NCBI GenBank assembly: GCA_034770075.1
Contig: CM068380.1
Coordinates: 41,261,402-41,325,401 of the forward strand
Origin: Aralia elata
Lineage: Eukaryota > Streptophyta > Magnoliopsida > Apiales > Araliaceae
Reading direction: 5' to 3'
DNA length: 64,000 nucleotides
The notes under the pieces are model-generated. The model did not search any database. It worked only from the letters and a program-made list of their open reading frames with translations, and was not told the DNA's origin. Below, one piece after another: positions 47,005-60,708 of the stretch. Position numbers and translations under genes: made by a program. The first letter of the stretch is position 1, and the number at the start of each line of letters is the position of its first letter.

Positions 47005-50000
47005 TGTGACGCCTACCCAAATCCGGGTCAACCGAACCGTCGGGACCCTGGTTCGCTCACTAATCTTCATACCTGCAATCAAACTATTTGATAACTTGAA
47101 GAGGGAGCTAGGAAAGGATGAAAGGAAATATTTCATATTGATATGAACACAAATGAAGTCCTTGTCGCCAGGGTCTCGAAACCAAAACTTCTACAGGAGG
47201 GGCGGGGGGAGAAGCAATAGATAAATACATAAGGGTAACTTAAGTCCTTAATACATCACAAAAGTCTGCGAGTCTTAATACAATAAACAAAACGATAATC
47301 TTAACAGGTACAAAGCTAATCCATGGCTTTGCCTTTGCCTTTATCCATCCCCTGAACTTTTCACACAACGAGCTCCACTAACTGAAATATTTTTAAAGAA
47401 AGCAAGGGTGAGCAAACAAATTTGCTCAGCAAGGTATAATAACAATAATCGTGAATCCATCAAAAGAATAACGTGATGTCTTACAAGGATCAAGAAATAA
47501 AAGACAGCTCAAGAACTTGTACAATATTCTAACGAATGATCTCTTTAACATAATTGTAGGGCCCTTTAAATTGGACCGAATGAATTCAATGTTTTCCAAA
47601 TGGAGGAAATATTCTATACTGAGTAGTCATCATGACACTGAACTTTTACTGGAATCACCAGAAATTCATCCGATAATGTCCGACATACTAATACAATAAG
47701 CTGATCAGCCTAATGTACCACGGTGTTATGCAATAAACCACCCTTTAACATACTGTTCGCAAGACGCCGCGCGTGTGTCCTGGTTTCCCGACATACATAC
47801 TGTTACTCCCCTGCTATGAGGGTTGTTCATCTCAGCTTTACATAGAAATCCAAACCAAACAATTTGATTGGATATCTTTTACTTAACAACAATGATGATT
47901 ATAACATAACGTCTAGCCGAAACAAGTGGCGTAAACTATTTCTTTAAACTAGTTTCATTGAATGAAGAAAACTAAAACGTTTCACCAGTCCAACAACAAG
48001 ACTAATGAATTCAAATATTTAAGCGGATGAATATCAAATAATTTATCCTTGATGTGAAGTAATTTGACAATAATTAGTCCCACCAAAGTAATTGAAAGTA
48101 ATAAACTCGATTTGGAGTCCATGAAACTTGCAACCAATCGTACCTGTTTGCAACGAAATAAAAATAGTGTTTAAGGTTATAGAAACTTGCCCAACACAAG
48201 GGTATTAGACAAGGGTTAAAGAAGAACTTGGCCTGAAGCGCCCCCCTGCCTAACAGGGGGGAATATTACAACACGACGCTCCTTAAATATCCTAATACAT
48301 CAAGTAATAGATATCACATAACAATTAGTACCCCACATAAAAGACTAGGTTTCAAAACAGACGTGGCACTCATTAAAACCACGTTGATATGCCCTACGAC
48401 TCACCCCAGGCGGGGGTCGGGGGGCAATCGCCCCTTGGAAACCAAGCCTAAAATTTGCAATTAGATTATTCAACTTTTTGCCTTAAAACAATACCAATCT
48501 GGTTTGACAATTTGAGGAAATAATTAAGCATTTAGGGTTTAACAGAATATGCTTAGTTAACCTGTCTATATCATTTAATCGCAAGGAAAAATATAAGTGT
48601 TTGCGACCCCCATTACGAAAAAGGTTTTCATTAGGGTCAAGTAACCCGACTTGACCCGCCTGACCGAAGACCCAACCTAGGCCCAAACACGGAGCTGGCG
48701 CTGCGGCGTCCCCGAGCCCAAGCACTGACCTCCTCACGCTGCGTCGTGAGTCCCGTTGTCTTCTCCATGACCACGCGCTTCACGCTGCGGCGTGAGTCCT
48801 TAAAGCTTGGGCCTCACGCTAGCGGCGCGAGTCCCATTTTTTCCCCCACTTGCCCCCTACGCTGCAGCCGTGAAGCTTGCAGGCATATGGGTGGCGCTAA
48901 GCGGCGCCATTTCTTCCTGCAGTAGCCGTATTCAGGGTTTTGTTTTCCCAAGAACGCGACTCCGTTCCTCACCGTGCCACTCCAACCTCCATAACTCTTT
49001 CAATACTACACAAGCAAATTGGTCCATTCTTTCCGGACTCTAATGGACACTCCTGACATCATGGGGCTACAACATTATCAAAAAATTGCAGAGCTAAAAC
49101 CACATTAACATTAACATGGTCAAAATCTAAAGCCAAAGTGTAAAGTTCATCACTCTGTTCTTTTCGAGTTCTTGACAAAGGCACCACAGTTTTTACGAAA
49201 AATCATTCCTACGAACTCGTTTTAACTCTTTTTACTTACCTCCATTCCATAATTGGGTTAGCTTCGTAACCGAGCGATGTGAGAACTACAGGGGCGAGGA
49301 CACCATGGGAAGCGAACAAATAAAATTAACAAAACACGAAATCCCTAGTATTTATAAGTCCTCCTAAAAAGTCCAAATGTCCCAAAAGTCCATTGTTCTT
49401 CATGTTCTTCATACCTCCTTAAGCATAGGTAACGGATTTCGTTCTATTTTTTGTTCCACCTTGATGTTATTTAATGGCTTCTATAGTCTCTTAACAACAT
49501 ATATAAACCATCTAGAACAAGCAAAAAACATCCAGAATCGGCTAGAAAATCAATCTAACAAGCTCAAGAGCTCAAAAAACTAAGAAAACATTGAAAATCT
49601 TTACAAGAAATCGAATGGAATGGATTTTGTTGGTGTTTACACTCTGTGATAATCCTTTCCTAGATGATTTAGAAAAAGCTTGCTAGGCTTGCTTGGCTCG
49701 AGTTTCTTCTTGCTTGGACTCTCTTACTTCTTCCAACACCGTGCCTTCTTCTTCCTTCCTTTCCTTTTTTCCATTTTTCCGGCGAGTCTTCTTCTTTCCT
49801 CCGAGCGACTTTTCTTCCACCGGCAGGGCCGTTCTCCTTCTTTCTTCTTCCTCTTTGCAGCTCCTCTCTCACTTCTCTATTTCTCTTCTCGTCGTCTCTC
49901 TCTCTCATCTATCAGCTGATGGTTTTTAGGGAAGGAAAGAGAGTTTGAATGATTTGGGGAAGAGTAAATGAGTGAATTTAGGAGAGAGTGGAAAGAAAAA

Positions 50001-50694
50001 TGAAAAATGGGGTTGGTTTGCTCAACGGAGCTTTGCCGACAACCTCCCCCCCTTGCTTCAATTTTAGATTGGCTCCAAATTTTGGGAGGTTGGTTCCCCA
50101 CTCTTGGAGTAACAAGGCCAAAATAAAAAAACCCAAATACACAAAATATAATCCGAAAACTCCCACTTTTGTACCAAAACTGGTAAATAACCTCTACCCA
50201 AAATTAAACATGGGTACCCCCATAAAATTATTGGGACATATAACTAATAAATTATTACGGGGTTTGCCCAATTATTCGGAACAGCCTTACCATATGTTTC
50301 GGATACCGAATAAAACACCGAATGGGCTTCAAAAAATGAAAATTCGGCACTTGGAAAAATTATTCGTACGCATATTTTAAAAAACATATTTATGAAATTT
50401 ACTTAAAGTCGAAAAAGATGCAAAAAAAATATTATGGCGTGTAATAAGCGCCCTCGATTAACAGTCGTGCCCCGCTGTGAATAGTTGAATTTGCGATTTT
50501 TTCGCGAAGTCAACAGTATTCACCCTACACGGCACTACAACACATAAAATTCAATACAAGCACACATATTATGGTTATCACACACACAACCTTTAAGCAC
50601 ATAACACATAATAATATACATAAAAATAAAAATTCATTTCATTCATACATAAACTTCGAGTTACAAGGGAATTTTAAAATTCTCGATCGTTACA
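47005..50694 (-). mobile_element. Second copy of the family III solo LTR, inflated
   Basis: It is collinear with 15609-18910, with the same gaaag duplication at both ends (47000-47004, 50695-50699) but 3690 bp instead of 3302. Non-homologous scraps such as a G-rich insert near 47196 and gaggaaaaaa near 50789 have no counterpart in the left copy. Confidence 0.92.
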
Positions 50695-52508
50695 GAAAGC
50701 CGCGATAAAAATTAAATTTTTAAAATTTTATACAAACCATACGCCATGTAAGTTTTTCTTTATGCACAATTATTAAATTAAACGAAAGAGGAGGAAAAAA
50801 GATGGAGAATAAGTATTTTTATCCTTGTAGAATTCTAAGCTCTCCTCAACGTACAAGTTTAAACTCCAATTCATTCGCGTTCTCCTTGAATTCCACCGAT
50901 TAAATTCCTTCCTTTGATCAACTTTAGCTACCCAAGTGTTTAGCCTCTAGAGGTGATCCACCAAGAAATAATACTTGTTCAAGAAGATGGATATGGCAAA
51001 ACCCTAGTTTCTATCTCTATAGAAATTGTAAGTACTCTCCACAATTTTAATGCAAGAGTGTGTAACCCTAATCCATAATAAGACCCCTCTTATTTATAGA
51101 TATAGGTAACCCTCCTAAACTATTTAGGATTAGGTTATTTATTTTAATTAAACTCTTTTAATTCATTAAACTCCTAATCCAATTAGGAATTTATGAGAGT
51201 ATTTTTATTAATTAATTCTCAAACCCTTTTAGGAATTAAATAATAATAATAGTAATAATAATAATAAGACTCCTCTTATTAATTTATATTTAATATTTCC
51301 AAAATATTAAATAATAAATATTAAGCTATTTAATTTATTCTATCTCCATAGACTAAATTAAATACACTTAACTTATTATTACAATTATGTCATTTACTTT
51401 TTAAATAAATATTTCCTTTTACGGTGTGACCCTTTAGGTTCTCCATATTAAACCGGTTGTGAATAAATTAATTAGAACGATTTCTAATCTTATTTAAATA
51501 AATAAATAAATTAAACTATTTAATTCATTTAAATAAATAACATTTATTCTACAATAAGGGTAAAGCCCCTTTAGCGATCAACGACTTTCCAGATAATATA
51601 GATTTCATTCAACATTAAATCACAAAAGAACCTTTCAGTAAATAGTTATCATACAATTCAATCCTTCTACCATACAATGTCCCAATTAAATATAAGACAT
51701 GGAATTACTGTCAAGTCTTATTTTATTTAATTATATTTATTTTCGATTCCTAAATGCACAACTCTAAATAATGCAAATTAGAAACTCTTTTCTAAATTTC
51801 ATTCTGCCTTGGACAAGGACTACTGAGTTGTCATTTATTGAATCACATAGGACATTCACATCTTTTACTAGATGTGGTAGATTCTTTGTTGATCATTCAC
51901 CTATCTCCATGTACAACTTATTATATCCAATCATACCCTTTTATATACCCTAAAGATCTTAAGGGACATGTCAAAGTATAAACTCATCACACACAAGATA
52001 CTATGATGATCTCAAGTCCAAGGATCACTTGTACTACTATCACACTAGAGGAATTCCTATTGACACAGGCGAGTAAAACTCCATTAGGTATTCCTTCCTA
52101 CCGCGAGCCACATTCAGTGAACTTATTCTCCAATAAGCACCTACATACTTGATTTAGTGTCTCCACTCCACACAAATGATTATAAGATCAATCATCCTCT
52201 TCTTAAGAGCAAGTAACGTATGTACTAATCTATCCGAATTCACTAATCCCCTTTTAGTAATCCAACGATTAGGAACGATTTTAGTTTTAAGCTATCTAGA
52301 ATTTAGATCTCATTAGCATGATCATCATCATGATTCTAAAAGCATTGCTTAAAACTATGGGTTTATCACATATAAAATAACAGCACCATGTAGATAAAGT
52401 AAAATGCCTTTAATAAATCAATTCTTTTATTAATAAATAAATAAGATTATAAAGTATATGCTACATCATATCAAATATGATTGGCCTGTGTGCATACTAC
52501 TTTCAGCA
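50695..52508 (-). mobile_element. Second copy of the LTR-like debris
   Basis: It is collinear with 18911-20677. From about 50830 onward the match becomes nearly exact, marking the end of the error-rich zone. Confidence 0.45.
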
Positions 52509-52969
52509 GTAATCTTTGTACAATCAACGGTTGATGTATGGTAGAGGACGCCACAAACACCTATGGATTGATGCTTGATAAGTTGGATTGATCACTACGG
52601 ACACACCGATAAGATCAAGAGTTCTTGAAAAGAACAAAGAAGAATTTAGCAACAAAAAAAAGAACAAAGATAGAATACTCTCAAGTAATCTAAAAAGAAG
52701 AAGTGTTATTAAATCAATCAGTACCAAAATCCTTGACCTTGAGGCCTGTTTATACTAGTACAAAGACTTAATTATGGTAATAAAAACTCTAAAAAGTATT
52801 GTCCTAATTTTATCCTAAGTAGAAGTCTCTAGAATTACAATCAAAATAAATCATAACTCCCCCTAGAATCATGGCGAAATTACCTAAAATAAAAGGAAAC
52901 AAAATACAATATAGTCTGCCTAATATTTTAAGAAACCAAATCTTTTTTAATTTCTGAATTGGGCTTGTA
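52509..52969 (-). repeat. Second copy of the probable 3' LTR remnant
   Basis: It matches 20678-21136. The minus-strand TATA sequence reads tataaacagg here against tataaatagg on the left. Confidence 0.45.
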
Positions 52970-53218
52970 TCAAATTAATTCAAACTTGTGTCTCATGCTC
53001 CTTAGCCTCCTCATTGGGTCTCCTTGAGTTAGCTTCAGCCTAAACATCTTAATCAATCTATTGAGACTTTGCTTGAACCTTTTAGTTCTAACCTTTGTAA
53101 TTGGTCCAATTGGCACTTGAATTAGATCAGCCCAAATTTTATCTCCTTGATTCCCCATCCGCGCCCAAGCTAAGCATGTCCTCATCATTTCTCTCATCTT
53201 AAAAAGAATTTGTCTCAT
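52970..53218 (-). pseudogene. Second copy of the Ty3/gypsy polyprotein tail
   Basis: The same 82-codon frame as 21137-21385, with one residue difference (Val for Ala in the GPITK-RTKRF region). It is a fragment only. Confidence 0.5.
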
Positions 53219-56078
53219 CGTTTGATATGACCCTAGTCAGAATCGTGTCATTCTTCATTTTAAAATTTGTGGTCGAATTTTTTTTAAGAAATGGAGAATG
53301 ACGCGGGACGAAATATTAATGAAGATTCGTTATAATTTAAATTTTATTATTCATGGATAATTTCAGTATTTGATGTACTTTTATTTATTAATTAGGGTGG
53401 CCCGGTAAGTTTAATTATTTTTGGATCTGTTTATGTTTTGGGCTTATTTTTAAATTTATTGGACTTTATTTATTTTTAGGGTTTAGATAGTATAAATAGT
53501 CTAATAGGGTTTATTATTTTGGTTGAACTTTCATCATTATTTGCTTAATAACACTTTCACTATTCAACAACATTTACCATCGCTTGTTACTGATTAGAAT
53601 TCAAGTGATCTTTTGTGTTAACACGCCTTTCGTTGTATCAATGAATTATCATATTTTTTTAACATGATTCTTATAATTGAATCTGAAATTTTAATAAGTC
53701 TTAAATAGACAGTTCATTTGGCAATTAATAAAAAACATGTTATATTTTATATAGCTAGAGTTAAATTTGCTCAAATCATTATTCATTTACAACTACCTAA
53801 AATTGGGATCTCTTGTAATCCAAACGTAAACACTATGGTGTACTTTTTCAAGTAGAAAACTAAAAAAAGGGAATTGCAAAACTCAAAAAGCAGTCAAAAC
53901 TCAAATCCATTTAGTCATCAGAGGCTGGACAACCAAAGGGGAATGCTTTTCCAAATAGAACCTTTTGGTTGGTAGGTTGGGCAGCAGTCATTACTCGATA
54001 CGTCGCTAGTTTTCCATTTGGACTGACCTTTAGTCAAATTCATCAAAGCAAAACAACTAGTCAAACCTATAAAAATGAAAAGTACATTTTTGGATTTGGG
54101 AAGCGATAATTTCTACGATAAATTTTTGAATTTTATTTAAAGTAAATTGGTCAAAATTCATGTGGAAGAGGATCTTACCAAAAATAGTAAGTTTTCTTAT
54201 GCAAGTATCAATCTCCTTGATTCCTTAAAATTTCAAATACCCACCTTGTATTTTCTTATTAATCTTTTTTTATTATTTTATTTTTATACCAATATCAATT
54301 CCCTTGATTTTTCCTTAGAAATTTCAACATCCAACTATTTCCTTATATACTTGCTGATAAACTAACTCAACTCTACATCACATAAACTTGCTTGAATTTG
54401 ACTAATAGGTACTAACACTCTTCTTCTTCTTCTTCTTCTTTTTTTTTTTTTTCAATTTCACTCAATTTTATAAATATTTAAAATTTTAGACGGTAGAAAT
54501 GAAATTATCCACCTATTATTTGTATATTACACCGCAAATCACAAAGAAATCGGACTTTTTTTTATTTATTATTTTTTAATTTTTTTACATATAATGAATA
54601 TGTGCATCTTTAATAAAGATTTGAATGATTGAGAGTTGTTGATACGTTTCTAACAGTAAAGTTGTTTATATATAATGACTTTATCTTTTGTAGAATTGGA
54701 TCGAATTATTATAATCTTTAAAATTAAACAATATTTGAATCATTTTTATGTTAACAAAGACACTATGACAAGTATTATATAGAATATTTGTGATAATTAG
54801 ACAGAAGCACAATGAAAATGAACCAAATTCATCATTTGGGTGTATACAATCTTTTTTTTCTACATGCAAGTCTCGGGCAAATTTGTAAAATAGTTAATAA
54901 AATGATAGAATTTATTTTTTAACAATTCAAAATTAATTTAAGTATCAATTTCGTTTACCATGTTTTAAAAAGTTAATAATTATCAATTATTCTAAAACAA
55001 AGATAATATTATTTATTTACTTCTTAGTATATATATTGCACCACTACTTCTCTTGAAGAAGATTTTTTTTGAGACGCAAAATAAGAAGGCAAAGTGTCAT
55101 AAGTAGTACTACAACAATTCTCTCAATCACACCAATTAATACTCCAAGTACTTTTCTATTAGATTGTTTCTTCTTGAGATAAGCTTTGTAGTATGACTTT
55201 GGATGTTAATTTTGCATAACATTGGACATGTAATTCTCACCAAATATATCAATTCTCTTGTACATATAAATATTGGAGGTCGAGGAGAGACATAGAAAAG
55301 AAAAGATTGTTACTAAATTTTAAAAGAACAAAAAATTAACACCACTATTACTTTTATATTGACATGAAAACATGACAAATTTACATTCACGCACCTAGAA
55401 TTTCAATCATAAATAAATACATAGATCCAAGACAATAAATAAGAATATAAAAGTCTTTATTATGAAGGATCACAACTCTTCGTTTTTATAATCCAAATTG
55501 GAGAGTATAACTCACACGAACAAATTTAACTTGGTTAAATTTTACGTAATTGAACTTATGGCCAAACTCAAATTGGTTTCTTACGGCTTGTTATAAATAG
55601 CTGGCATGAAAACATGACAAATATACACATTCATACGTCTAGAATTTCAATTATAAATAAATACATAGATCCAAGACAATAAATTAGAATATGAAAGTCT
55701 TTATTATGAAGGATCACAACTCTTAGATTTTACAATCTAAATTGAAGAGTATAACTCATGTGAACGAAATTAACTCAGTTAATTTTTACATAATTGAACT
55801 TATGCCAAAACTCAAAATGATTATTTTTATCGTAACTCAATAAAATATTTTGTAGGAATGAAATTGATTCGTAATTAATTGAAAATCGACTTAAATTGGA
55901 ATCGCCTTGTTATAAATAGGTCGAACATTACTACTAAAAGATTTGAAATAATTTGCAAACATCATTGCTCTCAATGGGGTCCATGGGGACGAACATTTAA
56001 TTTTAATTCTTAGAAAAAGTAAACTAGGTAACATTAACACCCAACTTAATATTTTTCTTGATGCATCTATCAAAATAT
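53219..56078. other. Second copy of the intergenic block, no gene seen
   Basis: It matches 21386-24196, including the CTT microsatellite (about 54420-54450) and the abutting direct repeat units at 55360-55601 and 55602-55921. A few small insertions distinguish the copies. Confidence 0.7.
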
Positions 56079-56338
56079 TATTCCCTCTGTCTTAAGATAA
56101 AAGTCTTTAATTAATTTTTAAGGTCAAATAGATCATTTTTAAAATTAATAATTAAACATATATATTTAAATTTTCTAAAAGGCAAACATAGAGATTAATA
56201 TTAAATTTTATATAGTTTGTAATGTTAATAGAATTTTTTGCATATATGTAAAGTAATAAGAAGATCTATTGATTTGAAAAATTGTCAATTTGACCATAAA
56301 AATCAATGAAAAACTTTTATTTTGAGACAGAGGGAGTA
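56079..56338. mobile_element. Stowaway-like MITE, second copy
   Basis: The same 260-bp element as 24197-24456, with one base changed in the right TIR (gagacagag against gagacggag). Confidence 0.85.
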
Positions 56339-56343
56339 ACATA

Positions 56344-56581
56344 TACTCCTCTCATTTTTAATTACAAGATTAACATTGACATTATATGTAACAAATTTAA
56401 ATTTTGAAATTAACGTGATTCATATAAATTTTAAAAATAATAAATGTTATAATTAATTTTTAGATATTTTTTAATATTCCCAATATCACTGACAAAAATT
56501 AAATGTATTAATATTAACTTTAGAATAAAAAATGTTTCTTATTTACTTTTTAAAAATTAAATATTTAGCATGGAGGGAATA
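56344..56581. mobile_element. Degenerate Stowaway-like MITE, second copy
   Basis: It matches 24462-24699 at the same 238-bp length. Confidence 0.55.
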
Positions 56582-57213
56582 ATACACTTTATAATGCGCA
56601 AAAAAAAACAAAAAAAAAACAATCATAATCATCTACTCTATAGACTATATTACACTTTTCAATTAATTTTTAAATTTGAATCTCTTTCCATTACACTTTC
56701 CGCTCATTTTATCTTAATACACATTTAATATAACAAGTAAATAAATTTAGTGACAAGATACAATTTTTACTAATTTTGTCGCTCCTACTATTGCTAAAAT
56801 AATATTTTTATAGTTATGTAATGTTAGAGCTATAAATGAATTGGGTTGCTCATGAGCCCGACCCAACTCAACTCGATTAAGTCCGACTCGAGTTCATTAA
56901 ACGAGTCAAACTCGTGCTTGTTAAACGAATCAAACTCGAACAAGCTTATTTGTCCACTTAGTTAAACGAGCTGAGTTCAAACAAGGGAGAATTACATTTA
57001 CTAGTACATTTTTAAAAACTATTACAACATAAGTGCATACATAAAATATTTTCAAAATTAGTGCATCTTCAATATTTAATTTACAAAATCAGTGCATCTT
57101 CAATATTTAATTTACAAATCATTTTTAATTATGGTAATTGTTACCATAATTAAAGGGATATCAAATCATTTGTCGTTTCTCTCTCTTTCATTTGAAAACC
57201 CTTATTTTTTAAT
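56582..57213. other. Intergenic sequence, second copy, no gene seen
   Basis: It matches 24700-25331, including the palindrome around the ggtaattgttacc core. Confidence 0.6.
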
Positions 57214-57813
57214 TTGGGCTCTTTTCCCCCTCCTCCCTCTTCTGCCTGCCTCCCCCGCCTCCTTCCTCCCTCCACCCGTCCCCGCCAGCCTCCCTCCCGC
57301 CTGCCTCCTCCCTCCCCCGCCTGCCTCCCTCATCTCTCCTCCATTTTCTCCGCCGATCCCTTCTACACCATCGTCGATAAGCTCATGGTGGCGTCAATGG
57401 AGTCTTCACGTTCATGGTTGGATTTTTCGATTTCTCTAGGTAACCAAACACTATTATGGCGATTTGTTACCGCAATAAATCTAGGTAACCAAACACTAGT
57501 ATGGAGGTAACCAATTTCTGAATGTGTAGTAACTAGTTTTTTCGTGCAGTAAATCTAGGTAACCAAACACTAGTATGGAGGTAACGAATTCCTGAATGTG
57601 TAGTAACTAGTTTTTTCGTGCAGTAACTATAGGTAACCAAACACTAGTATTGTGGTAACCAAAAACTAGTATGAAGGTAACTAATTCCTGAATGTGTAGT
57701 AACTAGTTTTTTCGTGCAGATTTGCAGCGGAGGAGGATGATGAAGAGGAGGCGGCGGAGATTCGCGGCGGTGATGAAGAGGGTGAGGAGGCGACGGAGGA
57801 AGATGAAGATTAG
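57214..57813 (+). CDS. Candidate two-exon small protein gene, second copy
   Basis: Exon 1 57214-57439 (226 bp, the same length as on the left) ends at a G|GTAAC donor. Exon 2 57728-57813 follows ttttgcag and encodes an acidic tail of about 27 residues to TAG. Against the left copy, exon 2 lacks two 12-bp blocks, so the frame is kept. The Pro-rich part of exon 1 has several substitutions (for example Thr-Arg for Ser-Leu). The 288-bp intron has fewer repeat modules. No family is recognised; Glu/Asp repeat tracts also change by multiples of 3 for purely mutational reasons, so coding status is unproven. Confidence 0.35.
57440..57727 (+). repeat. Intron-like module array, second copy (shorter)
   Basis: The same units as 25558-25911, but two short ggtaaccaaacac units near the start and one later are missing. 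Confidence 0.85.
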
Positions 57814-57837
57814 GATAGATAAGATAATTTTTTTGTT

Positions 57838-59594
57838 GGGTTAAGTTCAGATTACCACCTGGGGTTTGACGTCTTTCCCACTTAACCACCTGTAGTCAGT
57901 AAAACTACATTTAAACTCCCGACTTTTTGAGTTGAAGTGAAAACGTCACCTTTTCCATCCAACTTAACTGTGCGTGTATGTCAGACGCCAAAAGTGCGTG
58001 AGAAGTGACTATAACGGTCAAAAAAGACTGGTAAAGGTCCGAAATACCCCCTTCTTCTTCTTGGCTTTTAAAAGACATTTAGAATCATTTTTTTCTATCC
58101 CATTTCAGCTCCATCTCGCAGACCAAGGCTACTAGCAGACCAAATTCACAAATAATGTATGCACATCAACTTATTTCTTCCCTATTTCTAATTTATTCTT
58201 CCAATTTATTTTTCTTATTTAATTTTAACAGTTACCCACAAGGTGTTTGTTAAAATGTCAGTCTTTCTTCGTGTTGTTTATGTGTTGTATTTCATGTGTT
58301 GAATTAATGAAGTTCATGCTACAGAAATGCCTGATGGCTGTAAAGCATTCCTCCATCAAGAATGCCTAGGTTTTGGATATACGAGGGATATTCGTTAGGA
58401 ATGGGCAGCAACAAAGTGGGGAGCAGCAAAAGGACATCAGCAATATTGAAACAAATCGAGGGGACCCACAAGAGCAGCCCAAGAACAGCCCCGCCGGCAA
58501 CCCACCATGGATGCCGACCAACAGAACAGAGCAAGGCCAATCAGAAACAACCAATAGACAAATTAGCGACAACGATAGATGATTATAAGCAAGCTAATCT
58601 GAACACAGGGAACACAGAACCAAGAGAATTAGTCCAGCAGCGAAACCCAATTTGAAGACAAATCGGCAAAACAGCCGGTAACCCCCATGATTTCCGACCA
58701 CAAGGTTTCTGGCGAACATCCCCAGATCAGCCGCAACACAAAAATAAACATTAAGCCCCACACAAGCTGAAGAACATCAAACGCCCAAAATACAAATCCT
58801 AGATTCCGGCGAAATCACAAACACCCATAATCCGAAAAGATCAAAATAAAAACCAAATCATGGGTATTCAGCGGCCCAAAACGGTACCAAAAAAATATAA
58901 ACCCAAACTGAGCGTGAACAATCATGAACCCAGATCGGAAAGAGACCCAAATCTAAGTTTGAATAAAATAGGCAATAGCAACAAGAAACCCAATTTGGAA
59001 CCGAGCGACCCAAAGGGGTTAGAACGAAACGAACCCAGATGTTGGCATAGAAGTCAGATCCGGAACGGATCCCTCAACCAAACGACAACCCCAACAAACC
59101 ACCAAGAACCGAAGTCCCAAACCAAAACCCCATAAACCTCCACCCACTTCAGATCATAACTCCAACCCAGACCAAACACATATCAGTACCTCCTACTAAT
59201 CTGCACAAAGAAGCCCCCACGATCTAAAAGCCCTCGGACTTGGCTTAGAATAGATCGGAAAATAGATTTTTGGGAAGGGACTCATTTCAGCCGTCGGAGG
59301 AGCTCGAAACAGCACCAAGCAAGATAAACTGGAAGGAGAGGAGAGATGGTGGGCCGAAGAGGGGGAGGAGGGGGAAGGGAAACGAAATGAAACAAAATCC
59401 TATCTCATCTGTCGTTTTCAATATATATATATGGATGGTAATTAAGTCTTTAGCCAACTCAAATAACGGAGTTAAGACGAAAAGCATTTATTCACTTCAA
59501 CTCAAAAAGTCGGGAGTTTAAATGTAGCTTTACTGACTACAAGTGGTTAAGTGGGAAAGACGTCAAACCCCAGGTGGTAATCTGAACTTAACCC
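57838..59594. mobile_element. Mutator-like element, second copy (1757 bp)
   Basis: TIRs at 57838-57941 and 59491-59594 begin gggttaagttc, with the same ttttttgtt duplication outside. It matches 26046-27804 with a few SNPs in the interior. Confidence 0.9.
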
Positions 59595-59942
59595 TTTTTT
59601 GTTTTTCGTTCCTTTTGATTTGAATTTTGAATTATGGATGTTTTTGTTGTTAGATCTCAAATATTTGAATTTAAATTATTAGTTATGGCGGTTATTTGTC
59701 CTTGATTTTAGGTTTCCTTATTAATATGAAATTGAATGGTTAGAATTTGTTGCCCTCTTTTTGTAATTAATTTGTCCTTATTGCACTTTTTTTGTAATTA
59801 TTTTATTTGTCCACTAATCTTGTAATTTTTAACTAATTGTTGTATATTTCTGTAAAGAGCCTCGAACCGAATAAGCCCAACTTGTTTAGTATTTAATTAT
59901 TAATTTTTTTTTTGTATTTTTTAATTAAAAAGTTAAAACGAA
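59595..59942. other. AT-rich spacer, second copy
   Basis: It matches 27805-28153. Nothing is recognised. Confidence 0.5.
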
Positions 59943-60237
59943 TTGCGCTTGAACTCCACTATCATGGAGGCTGAAACACATGCAGTACTAGATGGTTTAA
60001 ATGTTTGCTTACAGTATAACATTCAGGTACATGAGTTGGAGGTGGATTCTTTCACGCTTTTTTGTATGCTGCAGCCTGCAAGACACCTTTCTCACCCCTT
60101 GGCATGTTACCTACTCCACCAGGAAATGTAAAGACATGTTGAATTCTGAGGTGACTTTGAAGCATGTTTATAGGGAGGGCAATAGGGCAGCTGATAGAAT
60201 GGCAGCTTTTGGTCATTCAATTTTCAACTGTATTTAA
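59943..60237 (+). pseudogene. RNase H-like (RVT_3) fragment, second copy
   Basis: The same split domain as 28154-28448: EAETHAVLDGLNVCL in one frame and HVYREGNRAADRMA in another, with the same frameshift. One residue differs (His for Asn before ELEVDSF). Confidence 0.75.
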
Positions 60238-60384
60238 TATTTTGGGTTCATTACCCGCTGACTGCAGGAGAGTTTGTATAGAGGATAGCTTGGATATAGC
60301 ACTTTTAGGAAGCTCTAGTTTGATTATGCTTGGAGCATTTATTTTAACAGGGATGTATCTGGGGTAAGGTTTAGAGCACTTCTC

Positions 60385-60708
60385 GGGCGACATTTCCCTT
60401 AGCGACATTCTAGCGATATTTTTTTTTTTTTTTTTTTTTTTTTGGTTTTTTTTGTTATGACTTTCAAATAATTTATATGATTTATTGGAACAAAATTTTT
60501 TTTAAAAAAACAGTGATTTAGGTGTGATTTGGATACATATGCAAAACAGTCTGTACAACACTGTTTTGCATATGTATCCAAATCACATATAAATCACTGT
60601 TTTTTTTAAATTTTCGTTCCAATAAATCATATAAATTATTTGGAAGTCATAACAAAAAAAAAACCAAAAAAAAAATGTCGCTAGAATGTCGCTACCAAAA
60701 TGTCGCCC
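60385..60708. mobile_element. Foldback MITE or long hairpin, second copy
   Basis: It matches 28596-28907 with longer homopolymer runs and a small insertion near 60660. The stem arms remain near-perfect complements. Confidence 0.85.

Noticed and set aside
41617..50830. A second, independently decayed chromovirus copy
   Set aside because: It shares the same flanks, the same neighbouring solo LTR and the same target duplications as the left copy. The differences are scattered small insertions in all sequence types, so it is the same locus assembled twice.
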